From: Argopecten irradians
Taxonomy: Eukaryota; Mollusca; Bivalvia; Pectinida; Pectinidae
Length of the DNA stretch: 64,000 bases
NCBI RefSeq assembly: GCF_041381155.1
Contig: NC_091135.1
Span: forward strand, 3,613,620 to 3,677,619
Direction of reading: 5' to 3'
Shown here: positions 44,959 to 57,689 of the stretch, piece by piece
Numbering within the stretch: the stretch's first letter is position 1
Layout: every line of letters starts with the position of its first letter
The notes under the pieces: model-generated
What the model was told of the DNA's origin: nothing
Databases searched by the model: none
What the model saw: the letters and a program-made list of their open reading frames with translations, nothing else
Made by a program: the position numbers and the translations under genes

Positions 44959-47013
44959 TCAATTTGAATGTTCAAGGCGTTCTATTTTCTCTCGGGCGGG
45001 ATTATTGTATTGTATAAGTTGATCCCCACCGAGAGAGTCTCTATATTCCCTGAGGGCTCTTGCTTTGTCCCCGATCAATTCGTAACAGATCCCCAAGAGA
45101 TTGTGGACAATCCACCATTTACTCACTCCCTGGTTTTTGTAATGCTTCACGGTCTGGAGTTGGGTCAGTGCTGTATCACGTCTTCTGGTATCACCAAGCT
45201 CATGGTAGCACAGGAAAGACAGGAACATGGCGTAAGGCAGAGGCGGTATGAGTATGCATGTGTCCTTACAGTGTTGTAGTTCATGATGTAACTGAGATGG
45301 GCACATCTGTGGAACTTTTTTTGGAAAAGCAATAATTGACTCAAATGCCTGCTGACATTTGTATAGAAGGTTATAGCCACGGCCACAGTAGAGATGTTCA
45401 TATCTGTCTCCATCCTCTTTATAAAGATCAACACCAACAAAAACTCTCCATGACGAGATCACGTGTCCACACATTTCCAGTGTTTTGATGTAATTCCCGG
45501 TCTGATAGTGATACGTTGCTAACGTCAGTAGACCGGGACTGGAGCACACTGATGCAAGGGGTGCCATATACACCTTAGATTTTCTAAGCCTTTTGTATTT
45601 GTCTTTATTTCCTATGCAAGAAATTCTCCCCTCAAATGTCTCCATTCCTTTAACAGCCAATGCGTTACTCATATGATAGTAAGTAATATAATCATCCATA
45701 TCGGAGTCTGATTTGTAAAAGAGTCTACAAAGTAGTGTCATTAGTCCAGCAGATGTCTCAGATATTCTGACTCCCATTGTCTCCATCATGATGTATAAAT
45801 CACATTCGCGTTCTAACCGGGCCGGCGTAGTTAGTACTACTTCCCAGTGGCCATGTTTTACAAGGGTGATACGCTCTCCTATTTGCGGTTTGAAGAATGT
45901 TCCTATTGATAAACATCCCCATGTCTTATTATGTAGATAGACGAGGAAATGAAGTAGACTTTGCTGAACTTCTCCATGAACTTTTCCTAAGAACATATTG
46001 TTGTTGCTAATGAAGTAATTAGGACAATATGCTGTTTTTACCCACGATGTCAAAATATTCAAACATAGCATGAAGCACAAAAATATATTCCTTTCTTGCC
46101 AAAACGATTTTGATGTGCATTCTAATGCATAGAATAAAACTGTTTTGATGATATAGGATGACACAATATCTTCATCTCTATATATCTGCTTCAACTTGTC
46201 GGATATCTGTTTTAAAATGTACTTGAGAAGGCAATACACTAGGAACTGAACATGGCTCACAGAATGAATGAGTTTGCGTTCCGCCGATGCAAACGAAATC
46301 CTCCACTGAAGGAATGTGTCGGAGGAGGTTTTGTCTCCTACAGGGACAAGATAACAACCGCCTTGTACTATTTGATGTATCAAACCTTTACCTGGCCAAT
46401 CATGTAACCGTGGTCTGCTCACCCACTCGTCAGCTTCCCTTGGCCAAACATTACATCTAAATCCAAATACAACATCCATATCAGTATCCATTTTACTTTG
46501 TTCACTTAATATAGCACCAGCAGGTCCATGTGTTTCTATTGGTATTTGGAAATAAGAGCTTTGCATTTCTCTACATAACTGTTTAAACATATCACTGGAT
46601 ATGAAAAGTAAATCTTCTACACGTACGATTGACTCCTTGATTGATCGATAGACCATATGCCCCCGTTTAACCAACTCTAAATTTACATATCCAGGTCGGC
46701 TGTGGGCATCTCTCATAATAAAAACACTTTTGCCAATACTATCTGATGTGGTACTAGTGTCCTGATCCGGACATATAACTACAACATTGTTGATAATCTC
46801 CATGCAATCGATGTCCGAGCTAAACATACTCACTCCTTCTGACAAACTTCCTGTTAATATAAGGTCCACATCTTTATATCCGACTGTATCTATTTGTTCG
46901 TCCAGAAGTAACAGCTTCCTCCTGATAGCCACCATCTCCTGGTTCCCCATCATCCTATCCAGGACGTGGTATAGTATCCAGGAGTCCCCGTACAGCTCCC
47001 CCTGGTCCGACAT
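44959..47013 (-). CDS. Mab-21/cGAS-like nucleotidyltransferase-fold protein
   Basis: One uninterrupted 684-residue frame. The N-terminal half shows the Mab-21 signature: TGSLSEGVSMFSSDIDCM (Gly-Ser at 55-56, Asp67 and Asp69), then DMDVVFGFRCNVWP (Asp180 as the likely third acid), WPREADEW, RPRLHDWPGKGLIHQIV, and WRISFASAERKLIHSVSHVQ followed by a long helical region. In this family GS plus D-x-D plus a third Asp are the metal ligands of active cGAS-like receptors that make cyclic dinucleotides after sensing nucleic acid. Residues ~500-684 are helical with TPR-like spacing (LATYHYQTGNYIKTLEMC, HNLLGICYELIGDKARALRE). No Zn-ribbon of the cGAS type is evident. A TTTATAATAG acceptor-like site lies 28 bases before the ATG, so an untranslated upstream exon is possible. 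Bivalves are known for large families of such genes. Ligand, product and activity are inferred; TPR-bearing relatives of unknown function exist. Confidence 0.85.
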   Translation of the reverse strand: MSDQGELYGDSWILYHVLDRMMGNQEMVAIRRKLLLLDEQIDTVGYKDVDLILTGSLSEGVSMFSSDIDCMEIINNVVVICPDQDTSTTSDSIGKSVFIMRDAHSRPGYVNLELVKRGHMVYRSIKESIVRVEDLLFISSDMFKQLCREMQSSYFQIPIETHGPAGAILSEQSKMDTDMDVVFGFRCNVWPREADEWVSRPRLHDWPGKGLIHQIVQGGCYLVPVGDKTSSDTFLQWRISFASAERKLIHSVSHVQFLVYCLLKYILKQISDKLKQIYRDEDIVSSYIIKTVLFYALECTSKSFWQERNIFLCFMLCLNILTSWVKTAYCPNYFISNNNMFLGKVHGEVQQSLLHFLVYLHNKTWGCLSIGTFFKPQIGERITLVKHGHWEVVLTTPARLERECDLYIMMETMGVRISETSAGLMTLLCRLFYKSDSDMDDYITYYHMSNALAVKGMETFEGRISCIGNKDKYKRLRKSKVYMAPLASVCSSPGLLTLATYHYQTGNYIKTLEMCGHVISSWRVFVGVDLYKEDGDRYEHLYCGRGYNLLYKCQQAFESIIAFPKKVPQMCPSQLHHELQHCKDTCILIPPLPYAMFLSFLCYHELGDTRRRDTALTQLQTVKHYKNQGVSKWWIVHNLLGICYELIGDKARALREYRDSLGGDQLIQYNNPAREKIERLEHSN

Positions 47014-47039
47014 CTCTTCGGTTATATGTCGGATATACT

Positions 47040-49300
47040 ATTATAAATATAAATAAAATGTAAGCAATGCATGAACAGTTAATAAACAAAATGAAAATGA
47101 AATGAAGGGAAAAAAACAAGAGTCATAATTATGTATAATATATAAGACCTTTTAGAGACAGTTCATTAGCGATTGACAATATGTAATGCCAAGAGTATTT
47201 CAAATATTTACCATATACTTAACATAAACATATTTAACAAACGGGTAAATAACTATAATGTTTTATGAATCAATCTTTTATATTTCCTTGATGATGTCTT
47301 TCTCATGCCTTCTCATAATGTTCGTTATGAATTGAAAGTAACTATGACTTACCAATTTATGTTATTTCAAACATCATTGGTTGATTCAGAATTCGTATTT
47401 TGCATTAACTTCACGCCATAATGAACAGCCCATCTTTGTGGAAAGTGTATCCAAAATGTGTTGGTGTTCAGGGCTACATCTTTCTGGAATAACAATATAT
47501 ATACATTTTTTTAAATATTTATTTCATCATAAAATATTTACATTGTTCTTTATAAATTATAAACGTAATCTCCAAGCAGACCCTGACTCCCTTGGATTGT
47601 TAAAAACAATACAAACGAGCCAATAATCCAAAACGAAATTAGATTTCCTTCTTCAGTTTGGCATGTACATTTGTATCACAAAATATTTCATGTCAAACAA
47701 GAAAATATGATTATAAAGTAAACTAGATTGATGTACAAGTAAATATGAGATACATTCGTGCAAAATAACATTTAACGTCAGATATTTCATAGATTGTGTA
47801 TTCATGAGTGATGTACGCTGTCGCATTTGTCAGATTGAGTTGTGTTTGTATAAGATAAGATATACTAGGAAGATTGTTTTTTATTCAATTTAAAGACATG
47901 TTTTTAACATAAAAAAAGTATAAAAAGATATGAAGTAGGATAAATACTGAACACAACTGAAATTCTTAGTACCTATAAAATAATCATTGTTTCGGTATAA
48001 TAATTAGATGTCGTGTTGTATGATGGTTTCCTTTCAGAGGAATCGGTAATAACTAAGAAAGGTCTTAAAGAATAATTTAAAAAATTATACCTTGCAACAT
48101 TTATATACTTTAATTCTTCTCCTAAAATCAATAAAGCAAATTTGCCACACAAGCGCAAAGTAAATTATAATACAAACCTATTGTTTTACCACCCCCACCC
48201 CCTCCCCCCCCCTTTATGGAAATAATTGCAATATTATTAGTTAATTCCATTACGCATAAAATCGCTAAACTTTAGCCCAAAAATTTTACTACTTGATAAT
48301 TTGCTTGTGTGTAAAGACCAATACATCTTCACGCTATTAATTACTATTGTGAACTCCCGGGTAAGTTACTAAATCGCGTTATGTAAACATATGTTTAAGG
48401 TATGTTCTGTCAACAGGAAAAAACAACTTAACCTGTGTGAGTTTTATTTTTTTTGTGCCATTAGATATGTAGATGTGTGACTATTAATCACTAATATAGA
48501 ATACCAATATTTAAAAGGATTGTATCGATTTTGCGTCAACTCAAAGTACGTCGTTTTTGATAAATTGGTCCGCTCCGTTATACAATAGTAGAAAATGTTT
48601 AGGATTTGATATTTTGTTCAGATCAATTGAAGCGCCATAAACGTTCAGAGCATAGGGAAAGGTAAATTTAAAAGCATCAAAATTTAATAATCCTATTTTG
48701 TTATAAAAACGTCCTGCCACCAAAATATCTCATTTTACGGTGTATTATTCCCATTTTGTTTACTTTTATTGAATCTCCAAACATGCAGTTATAAGCAGGT
48801 ACAATGAGTACGTTCTACTTATACCAGAGCCGGATATCCGTAAGGTACATAAAATGCAATAGTCACCTTGAAGTTTCTATTTGCCTTTTTAAAAGATAAA
48901 GTAAGATATAATTTATAAAAGATCATCCATAAGGAAATGCAAATAACACCGAATTGTGCTGTTATAAGTAAACATTGCACTTCTCAATTGTTGCAATAAT
49001 CTTCTTGTTCTCGATATTGCATATGTTCAATGGATATAGAAACAATCAATTATTAAACAGTAGTCATCGCTGAGATGCCACAGACTGTCCAATATTTTAT
49101 CTTATAGACAACTTTCGCCTCGTATCCCTTTAGTATGATTGATTGTACAAAGTCATACCCGCTATTATATACAGCCAAATAACATTATACCCCGATAGGC
49201 ATTTTGATTTGGAGACCTAAATATCTCCAGATAAAATTTTGAATTGACTAATTATTGCAATGCAAAATGGATTCACTTTTGACATTGTATAAATACACAA
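47040..49300. other. no gene seen; upstream of the Mab-21-like gene
   Basis: AT-rich, without motifs I can name apart from a C-rich run near 48190. It should contain the promoter of the minus-strand gene at 44959-47013. Confidence 0.4.
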
Positions 49301-49544
49301 CATTAAAATGGTTCCTTCAGAAAATATCATCGTGACGTCTATAGAGTTTTGTCGTCATGATGGTATTGTTATCGTGACGTCATATAATTGTTCTCTGCGT
49401 GCAAGCTGTCTTACCGGGTTAGGAGGAAAATCTCCCTTTCTATGCATGGACAGAGAAATCTCTTACTTGACAATTAATGTCCAAATGTATTTTCTTTTTT
49501 TATCTCACACTAGGGTCAAGACAACATACACGAAATATTTGCGC

Positions 49545-50970
49545 GTTCTGACGTCGCAGTAAATGTATCATGGCGTCGCAGCAAATGTATAATGACGTCG
49601 TAGTAAATCCATCGTGACGTTGTAGCAAAATTATCGTGACGTCGTAGCAACATTATAGTGACGTCGTAGCAACAGTATCGTGACGTCTCAGTGACAGTAT
49701 CGTGACGTCTCAGTAACAGTAGCATTGCATCTTAGCAACATTATTGTGACGTCTCAGTAACAGTATCGTGACGTCTCAGTAACAGTATCGTGACGTCTCA
49801 GTAACAGTATCGTGACGTCTCAGTAACAGTATCGTGACGTCTCAGTAACAGTATCGTGACGTCTCAGTAACAGTAGTCGTGACGTCTCAGTAACAGTATC
49901 GTGACGTCTCAGTTACAGTAGTGCGTCCTCAGAACAGTTCATCGTGTCGTCTCTGAAACTGTATCGTGACGTATCAGTAACAGTATCAGAGTTCAGTAAA
50001 AGGTATCGTGACGTCTCAGTAAACAGTATTCGTGAACGTTCTCAGTAATACATTAATCGTGAACGTCTCAGTAACAGTGTCGTGACGTCTCAGTAACAGT
50101 GTCGTTGAAGTCTCAGTAAAGGTATCAGTATCGTGACGTCTCAGTAGTCTCAGTGTCTGTAGCGTGGAGTTCTCAGTAACGGTATCGTGGACTTGTCAGT
50201 AACCCTATCATCCGTAACGTCTCTGTAACAGTGTAGTGACGTCTCTCAGTATTCAGTATCGTGAGTCTCAGTAACAGTATCGTGTCGTCTCAGTATCAGT
50301 AATTCGTGACGTGCTCAGTAACAGTATCGTGGACGTCTCCCGTAACTGTTTCGTGACGTCTAAGTAACAGTATCGTGACGTTCAGTAACAGTGTCGTGAC
50401 GTCTCAGTAACAGTGTGTGAAGCTATCAGTAACTTATCGTGACGGTCTCAGTAACTGTGTCGTGACGTCTCTGTTTTAACGGTATGTGTCGTCGTAACGT
50501 AACATCATCGTATAACGTCTCAGTAACAGTGTCGTGACGTTCAGTAACGGTTTATCACGAGCGGTCTCAGTAACAGTATCGTGTCACGTCTCAGTTACAG
50601 TATCGTGACGTCTCAGTAGTATCAGTATCGTGACGTCTCATTAACAAATACGATTTACTAGTATAACAGTAACGTTCACAGTATTCAGTATCAGTATCGT
50701 GACGTACCATGTAACATCAGTAACAGTCATCAGTAACAATGTAAACGTCTCAGTATGGGTATCGTGACGTCTCAGTAACAGTATCGTGACGTCTCAGTAA
50801 CCAGTATCGTGACACCATTACACAAATACACCATGTATATCAATGTAAATTTCGTTCAGTAAGGTATCGTGACGTATCAAAAGTAACAGTATCGTGACGT
50901 CTCAGTAACAGTATCGTGACGTCTCAGTAACGGTATCACGACGTCTCAGTTACGGTATCGTGACGTCACA
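49545..50970. repeat. 22-bp minisatellite with TGACGTC core, block 1
   Basis: A 22-bp unit (ATCGTGACGTCTCAGTAACA plus GT) in about 60 copies. The left edge holds progressively diverged ancestors (TGACGTCGTAGCAAAATTA and relatives), and 49740-49910 is nearly homogeneous. 49915-50900 is full of indels and half-units. The TGACGTC core matches the CRE/ATF half of TGACGTCA. Confidence 0.95.
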
Positions 50971-51509
50971 TAGCTGCAATATTGTAGCTCAAAAGACTTT
51001 TAGACAGAAAATGGTGTCGTCTTTAGAGCTACAATTGGTGCCTATTACTGATAATGGAGCAAAGTAATGATTATACAAATTATTATAAAATGCTTGTTTG
51101 CATTTTTTTTCGTACTTTGTTTGATATCGCATGTTACCTACTAGGCAAATAAAATTGAACCATATACAAATACCATCAAATCCTCATCGAGGCATTTATA
51201 CAAATTTTTTTTTACATAATACATATGGAGATTTTCTGAAGAGCAAGTCCACAAATTCTGAATTATGACGTCTTGTGACCGGTACGGTACATATTAAGAA
51301 TGGTATTACACCATTTTTTTTTTGGACAAAAAATAAAATGTAAATACATGTATACGCATAAAAAAAAATAATTTGGAAACTTACGAAAAATTGTATATAT
51401 TAAAACTGTGCCCAGTTTTTTAAATACAATGCTCCACTAAATACACATAGGGACCAATTCGTACCCGGTAAAACAGGATATCATATAGTACCGTGTACAC
51501 ATATTTCGT

Positions 51510-52105
51510 TCTGACGTCTCAGTAACAGTATCGTGACGTACAAAGTTACGGTATCGTGACGTCTCATAACAGTATCGTGAATCTCAAAGTAACAGTATCG
51601 TGACGTCTCATGTAACAAATACACGTATGACGTCACATACATGTTTTTATCGTGCTCTCAGTAACGGTATCACGACGTCTCAGTAACAGTATCGTGACGT
51701 CATCAGTTATGTATCAATGACGTCTCAGTAACAGTATCGTGACGTCATCAGTAACATTTATCGTGACGTCTCAGTGACAGTATCGTGACATTCATGTCAG
51801 TAACAGTATCGTGACGTCAGTAACAGTATCCTTTACGTTCAGGTTAACAGTATCGTGACATCTCAGTAACAGTATTCGTGATATCTCAGTTACGGTATCG
51901 AACGAATTCAGTAACAGTATCGTGACGTCTGAGTAACAGTATCGTGACGTTCAGTAACAGTATCGTGACGATCGATCAATCGTGACGTTGTACGCAAATT
52001 ATCGTGACGTCTCAGTAACAGTATCGTGACGTCTCAGTAACAGTATCGTGACGTCTCAGTAACAGTATCGTGACGTCTCAGTAACAGTAGCATTGCATCT
52101 TAACG
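51510..52105. repeat. 22-bp minisatellite with TGACGTC core, block 2
   Basis: The same unit as 49545-50970, resuming after ~540 bases of unrelated AT-rich sequence. The last five copies (52005-52090) are almost perfect and end with GTAGCATTGCATCTTA, which also occurs at 49720-49735 in block 1. Part of the array has therefore been copied over a distance. Confidence 0.93.
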
Positions 52106-54080
52106 ATGACGACGACTGTGACGACAATTTATATAGACTTCTCATTCAAGTTATTTAAAGTTGCCGAATCTATAATAGTAACAGAACATGGGTGTTCACT
52201 TACCTGTTTTTATTTCTCCAGGTATCTAGTCATGTTTGTATAATAAGTCATTTCTCTGTCTATAATCCATATAATTCATTTAAGATAATACAGGTTCAAT
52301 ACTTGATAAATCGAACTGAGACTTTACAGTTTTGCTGGTTTACTGATCCGAATCATGTTTGTTCTTAATTTTTCTCGGTGATTCCGACGTTTGAAAGTTT
52401 TCGATGTGTTCCTACATAAACTGTCACGATCTAAATGCAATTTTTCTACCTTATTTTGTTAATATTTTGAGTAAAACACAAACCACAGACGCCCTGTCTA
52501 TATACACACTATTTGTTTATGATTGTTGCTATACACTCATACCGTTTGACTATATGACAGTATTGTTTATATAGATTGGGGAATTTTACTTTTGTTTTGC
52601 ATATAAAATACACTAGCAGGTCGATTCTAGTACGTCACAGACCGGGATTTCCACAGTCGAATGTTCCAGCTGTGTAAATCACTGACAAAGGACAAAAAAG
52701 TATAATGGTCTACATGTTTCTTGTACTTTTTATAAAGAACTGTATAAAAAAAAACAGAGGTGAGGTTAGTAATATGATACAAGGATTTGAACAAAGAACG
52801 AACGAAAAGCATAGTAAAATCAAATATATCAATTATTATATAGTAAAATATTTCATAATACAGGTATGGGCTGGCTGTAAATGAAGGCATAAGATCAAAC
52901 TTGGGTTTTGTCGAAATAACATAATACAAATACTACAAACTAACATGTATAAAAACACATACCCTTATAAATACATTATGTATACCATGTTACATGTATG
53001 TAGTATGTAAAAGGCCGCAGCATTGTCCAAATTGATCCCCCTAAAAGCTATCAATATTGTTTGCATGACAACTAAAAGTTTATTACTTCACTTGATGCCT
53101 TGGGCCTACAAATACATGAACATGTAATTCCAACACAATATACAATTACTGATTATACATGTATAATAAAATTATCTTAAATACCAAATACACCTTACCA
53201 CTCACTTCATATGTAATACATGTGTAATACACCTTATAACACACGTTTATAGTGTACAAATATAAATGTACATATACAAATACACCATGTAAATACAAAT
53301 ACATCACCATATTTATATATATGTACGGTGAAATCTAGTGATTCTTTTCTCATTTAATGTATAAAACATTATATCATTTGTCAGAAATAATTCATTAAAA
53401 TACAATATAGCCAAATTTAATGATTACAGTTTTCAATTTAGCAATAAGTATAAACTTTTCAGCCTTTTTATACAAACCACTCTTGTTAAATCAAATAACC
53501 ATTTTCATAAATGCAGAATAGAAAAAATCAACTTTCACCTCAAATAAAATACTTTAGGCAATATACGAGTATGTATGCACAACACATTTTTCTTGTCATA
53601 TGATTAAACAATTTGAAATATATCCCCTTTCATATATTACAAAAGTCAACATTTATTCAAACCTTTCCCCGAAACTGGTGAATATAGCAAGTTTGGCAAT
53701 CGTCATTACAGGCAATCCTAATAGGGTGGACAATAGCTTAACACGTAACAATAGCTAACATAAATTAAATAGATTATTGTCGACATTTTGGTGTGGAATT
53801 ACATACAGAACAAAAAATGATTTTATAGAGCTGATTTGTATGTAAGGACATATTCCCCTCAGTTCGATCATTTTAAATCCGATGAAATGTTTGTACTCGT
53901 TATTCATTCTTTTTAGTGATAGTATTATTTTTAAATAAACAAATATTAATCATGGAAAAAGAATAACCGCGTTAGTCCAGATCTGAAGGGAACAAATCGA
54001 TCCTTTAGTGTATGTATTATTATAACAGGGTCTTTTTATTGGAAATATTGAACGTTACTTATTTAAAACAACCCATGAGA
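52106..54080. other. no gene seen
   Basis: Strongly AT-rich sequence with many short ACATGTA and ATACA words and no supported coding or RNA gene. A 100-codon minus-strand frame at 52627-52929 is Tyr/Phe/Ile-rich and looks like noise. Confidence 0.45.
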
Positions 54081-54084
54081 CCAG

Positions 54085-54220
54085 ATAAGTACGGAGGACC
54101 ATGGCAGACAGTCCGGACACGACAACATGGCAGACAGACCGGACACGACCAAGGCAGACAGACCGGACACGACCAAGGCAGACAGACCGGACACGACCAT
54201 GACAGACAGACCATGGTTCC
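54085..54220. repeat. 24-bp short tandem repeat
   Basis: Four to five copies of a 24-bp unit (CCGGACACGACCAAGGCAGA plus CAGA). Because 24 is a multiple of three, both strands stay open, but no surrounding gene is seen. Confidence 0.9.
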
Positions 54221-54689
54221 ATTGTTCACGCTCAGGAAGCGTATCTAAGGTAACAATAGGCATTTAAAGTCTATCATTAACTCCTTTCTGGTACGACATA
54301 TTGGAGTCACACAAATTTCAATGTCTGTGGAGTAAACTGATCTGTGTACTTCATCCACTAGGACATCTGATAGTGAACTTAGGTAGTAATGCTATGGTGC
54401 AAGCTCTTTTTCTTTTTCATAACGATTTGATATGGTTTTATGGATGTAAATACTTAATTTGTATAGAGAAAAAAATAGTTCTCATGTATTGTGAACTTAG
54501 ATCGTAACACTATGCTATGATACTACTTCATGATTTCAATAATAAAGTTGAAAGCTTTCTGTCTTTTACATTACGATTTGAAAAGGCTTAATGAATTCAA
54601 ATACTTCATTGAGAAATAGATTCTATGTACACATATCTACTTGTGTATGTGTGTGGAGACTACGCGCGAAAAACAGGTGTTCCGGAGGA

Positions 54690-54927
54690 GTAAGCGGTAT
54701 CTACATGTACGTGATCCCCAACAACCGGCGTACACATCTAGGTCATATCCAGGCTATGGTCAATTGGAAAGAAATTGTCGAAATGGAACCATTGGATATA
54801 TCAATCAATCTAAGACTTATGAACCCATTGTGGTAATACTGTTTATGTTTTGGGTTATTATAACAGTACCTTGCTGGGTATGTATATGTACATGTAGAAA
54901 TAAATTATTTAAACCAATAAACCGGTA
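54690..54927 (+). CDS. possible terminal exon of a membrane protein
   Basis: An acceptor-like CGAAAAACAG is followed by an open frame (VFRRSKRYLHVRDPQQP, then a polar stretch, then IVVILFMFWVIITVPCWVCI and CTCRNKLFKPINR, stop). The hydrophobic stretch would span a membrane once, with a Cys-rich basic tail. ATAAATT and CAATAAACC at the end resemble polyadenylation signals. No upstream exon with a matching phase was found and I do not recognise the family, so it may be chance or a gene relic. Confidence 0.2.
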
Positions 54928-54978
54928 ACTAATAATGAAATTTTGGATTCAAAAAAAAAATATTTTGTTTAATTGACT

Positions 54979-55376
54979 TAGGCCAAAGAAAAGATATCTG
55001 TTTAGGGTTACATTGGCAAAAAAGTAGGGTCGGAGGTAGGGATCTGTTTTTTTTTTGTTTTTTCTGTTGTTTTTTTTTTTTTTTTTTTTTTTTATTTTTT
55101 TTTAAAAATAATTCGGATGAAATAGCGTGCTTTTTATTAAACCGATATATGGCTACTATTTATCAATAAAATGATTAAACATTAGTGTCTCTCACCTTGA
55201 CTTTTTATTTAACAAAGAATAAATGGAGATTTGACTAATGAAGAAGGTATTAACAGATCGGCCTAGAGTAAAACTATTAATAGGAGTATCATTTTAGGTA
55301 CAGAAATAATTAAGGTCGGGGGTAAAAATTAGGGTCGGTCGGGTAACCCTAAACAGACATTTTGTTTTTGGCCTTA
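54979..55376. mobile_element. TIR element with poly-T core
   Basis: The left end TTAGGCCAAAGAAAAG, ATATCTGTTTAGGGTTAC is mirrored by the right end read backwards (TAAGGCCAAAAACAAAATG, TCTGTTTAGGGTTACCC). GTAGGGTCGGAGGTAGGG faces TAGGGTCGGTCGGG inside. The core contains a T run of about 30. No coding. Confidence 0.75.
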
Positions 55377-55929
55377 TTACTATTGTATATTATTATTATA
55401 TTTTTCATTAAAATAATAACCCAAATTAAGAAAAGTGGACAAATAACAAAAAATGCCAACCGGTTCCGATGAAACAGATTTTATTGTTAAAAACAAACTC
55501 CATAATCTTACTATACATTAATAATGACCGTTAGAGAATGTCTTTCGAATAACACACATTATGCCTATCACATCAATTACAAAAGTAATTGTGGTCATGT
55601 ATTAAATCACACCAGGTACAGACTGATGCGATACTGCTCTCTATAAACACTATGTACAGTGTGCATAGCTTCGTTGATGTCTAATGGTAAAATGTATTGT
55701 AATAAACAAATAAAAACCCCGATTTTCAAAAAACAAAACAAAAAACCCAACATTTTTTGAAAATTCAAGATCGAAATAATCCATTTTCCTCACTCTTATT
55801 AAAGGTTTTGCTAGATGTTGCGTAATGTGATGTAAGAGTCTGTGGTATATTTGTATAACCCAACAATGCAAAAACCTTTAGGGAATATAAAAAATCATAA
55901 ATCATTAAAACAGTTTAATAGGGACAAGT

Positions 55930-56200
55930 CCGAACAAAATCATCGGATATTAGTTACTGCCAAACGTGATTATAAAAAATTAGAGTATAAATTGAAAAGG
56001 CAGTATTAACGACGTGAAGGGAATACCTTGGATTTCTTGAAATGATCAAACCCTCGGCAATTCTATAAGTTAATAAAAAAGAGACCCAGATCAGAGTTAC
56101 ATCTACCCTATGTACTGATGAGTTTTATTCACACTTTAAAGAGTTAATGAATGATAAAAATGAAATCTGGTCTCAATCTTCCAGAGTGCTTATTTTTATG
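55930..56200 (+). mobile_element. LINE ORF2 fragment (pre-RT region)
   Basis: Conceptual pieces NHRILVTAKRDYKKLEYKLK, then NPRQFYKLIKKRP, and in a shifted frame TDEFYSHFKELMNDKNEIWS resemble the linker between endonuclease and reverse transcriptase in non-LTR elements (basic helix, NP-x-x-FWK, DEFxxYFKxL). At least two in-frame stops and one frameshift are present. Probably related to the 3' fragment at 57690-58642. Confidence 0.6.
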
Positions 56201-56223
56201 GTTAAGATTCTGGTAAAGTCCAT

Positions 56224-57689
56224 TTGGGAACATTGAAAAAAAAATTTTTTTACATACAAATCCCTGAAATTTTAAAAACACATTTGGTGAATCTTATCCT
56301 TAGTGGTCGAAGCAGAAGAATCTGTGTGAATGTCAACTTATGTCTGTCTTGTGTAATGGGTATATTGAATTTTATGTCTAAATTTACACACATAAATCCC
56401 AAAAATTCAAACTTTTTAATAAAAACTTGTTTCTGAAACTGAAACTCGCAGATAGATATATTGAAATATAAGCTAGGTAGCACGGGCTTTACTTTTTTAA
56501 AAATACTGTCTGCATGATATCTGGGTTTGTATATCACCTTGATCCCTCAATGGACGCCGCCATATTGTGTTAGTCAAGCAGCTATAGTTAGGTGGACTTA
56601 ACTGGAAACTACGAGAGATCGGTACAATGCCACCTGCAAAATTTCATACGTTTTTCAAATAAATGTTCTTACACACAAACTGTGTCATTTTTTCGGAAAT
56701 CAAAGCTTGTTTTCTTCCTTTTCTTTATACCAATGCGTGAGCGCTCCTTATTCTTTCAGTCTACTTTCGGTTTCGAGTCACAGGAAATTACTGCGCAGAA
56801 AATGCCCCCGCTATATTAAATGAAGCATAGTAAATTGTATTACAAAACTATTTTTTCTTAAATATGAAACACATTAATCAATTATTGGTATGGATTTTAC
56901 CATTATATCTATCATTTATGTCCGCGATTATTTGTAGAGAAGGTACTTCCGGGTGTACGAAAACACTTCGTACAAACTCCAGCAAAATAACGAGATCGAA
57001 GAGGAGCCCGACGCCGCATCTACTTTAGCTAAGTAAAGCTGAATGAAAATATTCATTCGGTATATACGATACTTAAATCGTACGTCCGTTTCTTTGTCAA
57101 AATCCATTTATCTGGGCGAAATGTGCCCTCGTCAACTTGACATTCGCCGACGACACAACACCCAAAACTATTCGTAAAGCTATTTTTTAAATTTTGCTTC
57201 GTGTCAGTGACCTTTTTATTTCAATAAATTCTCATCAAAAAATGCAAATTCATCTTTATGATCCTCCATACTGCAGAAAGTAGTTCCAAGATGGCTGCTT
57301 CCTTCCTTTAATTTCTTCATTTTATACGACGTTTGAAGACAAGAACTCATAGCAATATACATTTTAAAGCTTTAAAAGAAAACCCTACTACATCTATTGA
57401 CTTTCGATATTGTCATTTATTGAAAAATTGGTTAAAATTATTTGGCAAAATTATTTTCCTATGTCTTGAGAAAAACAGTGTTATAAAATATTTTTTGCTT
57501 TTGTACTGTATTTTTATACAGCAACCAATGTATAGTTCTCACTCCACTGAACATTTTGAACTATAAAATCATTACCATTGCATCAGAAATGAATAACATG
57601 TGGTGTTTTTATTATTGGTCTCAAAATGTCTTTACCGGAACCTTAAATAAGGTTGTGTGAATGATACAAATAATTATCGAGGGATATCG
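56224..57689. other. unassigned sequence between LINE fragments
   Basis: AT-rich, with short frames lacking motifs. It could be LINE sequence too decayed to read, later insertions, or host DNA. GAAAACACTTCGTACAAACT and neighbouring parts show no match I recognise. Confidence 0.3.
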
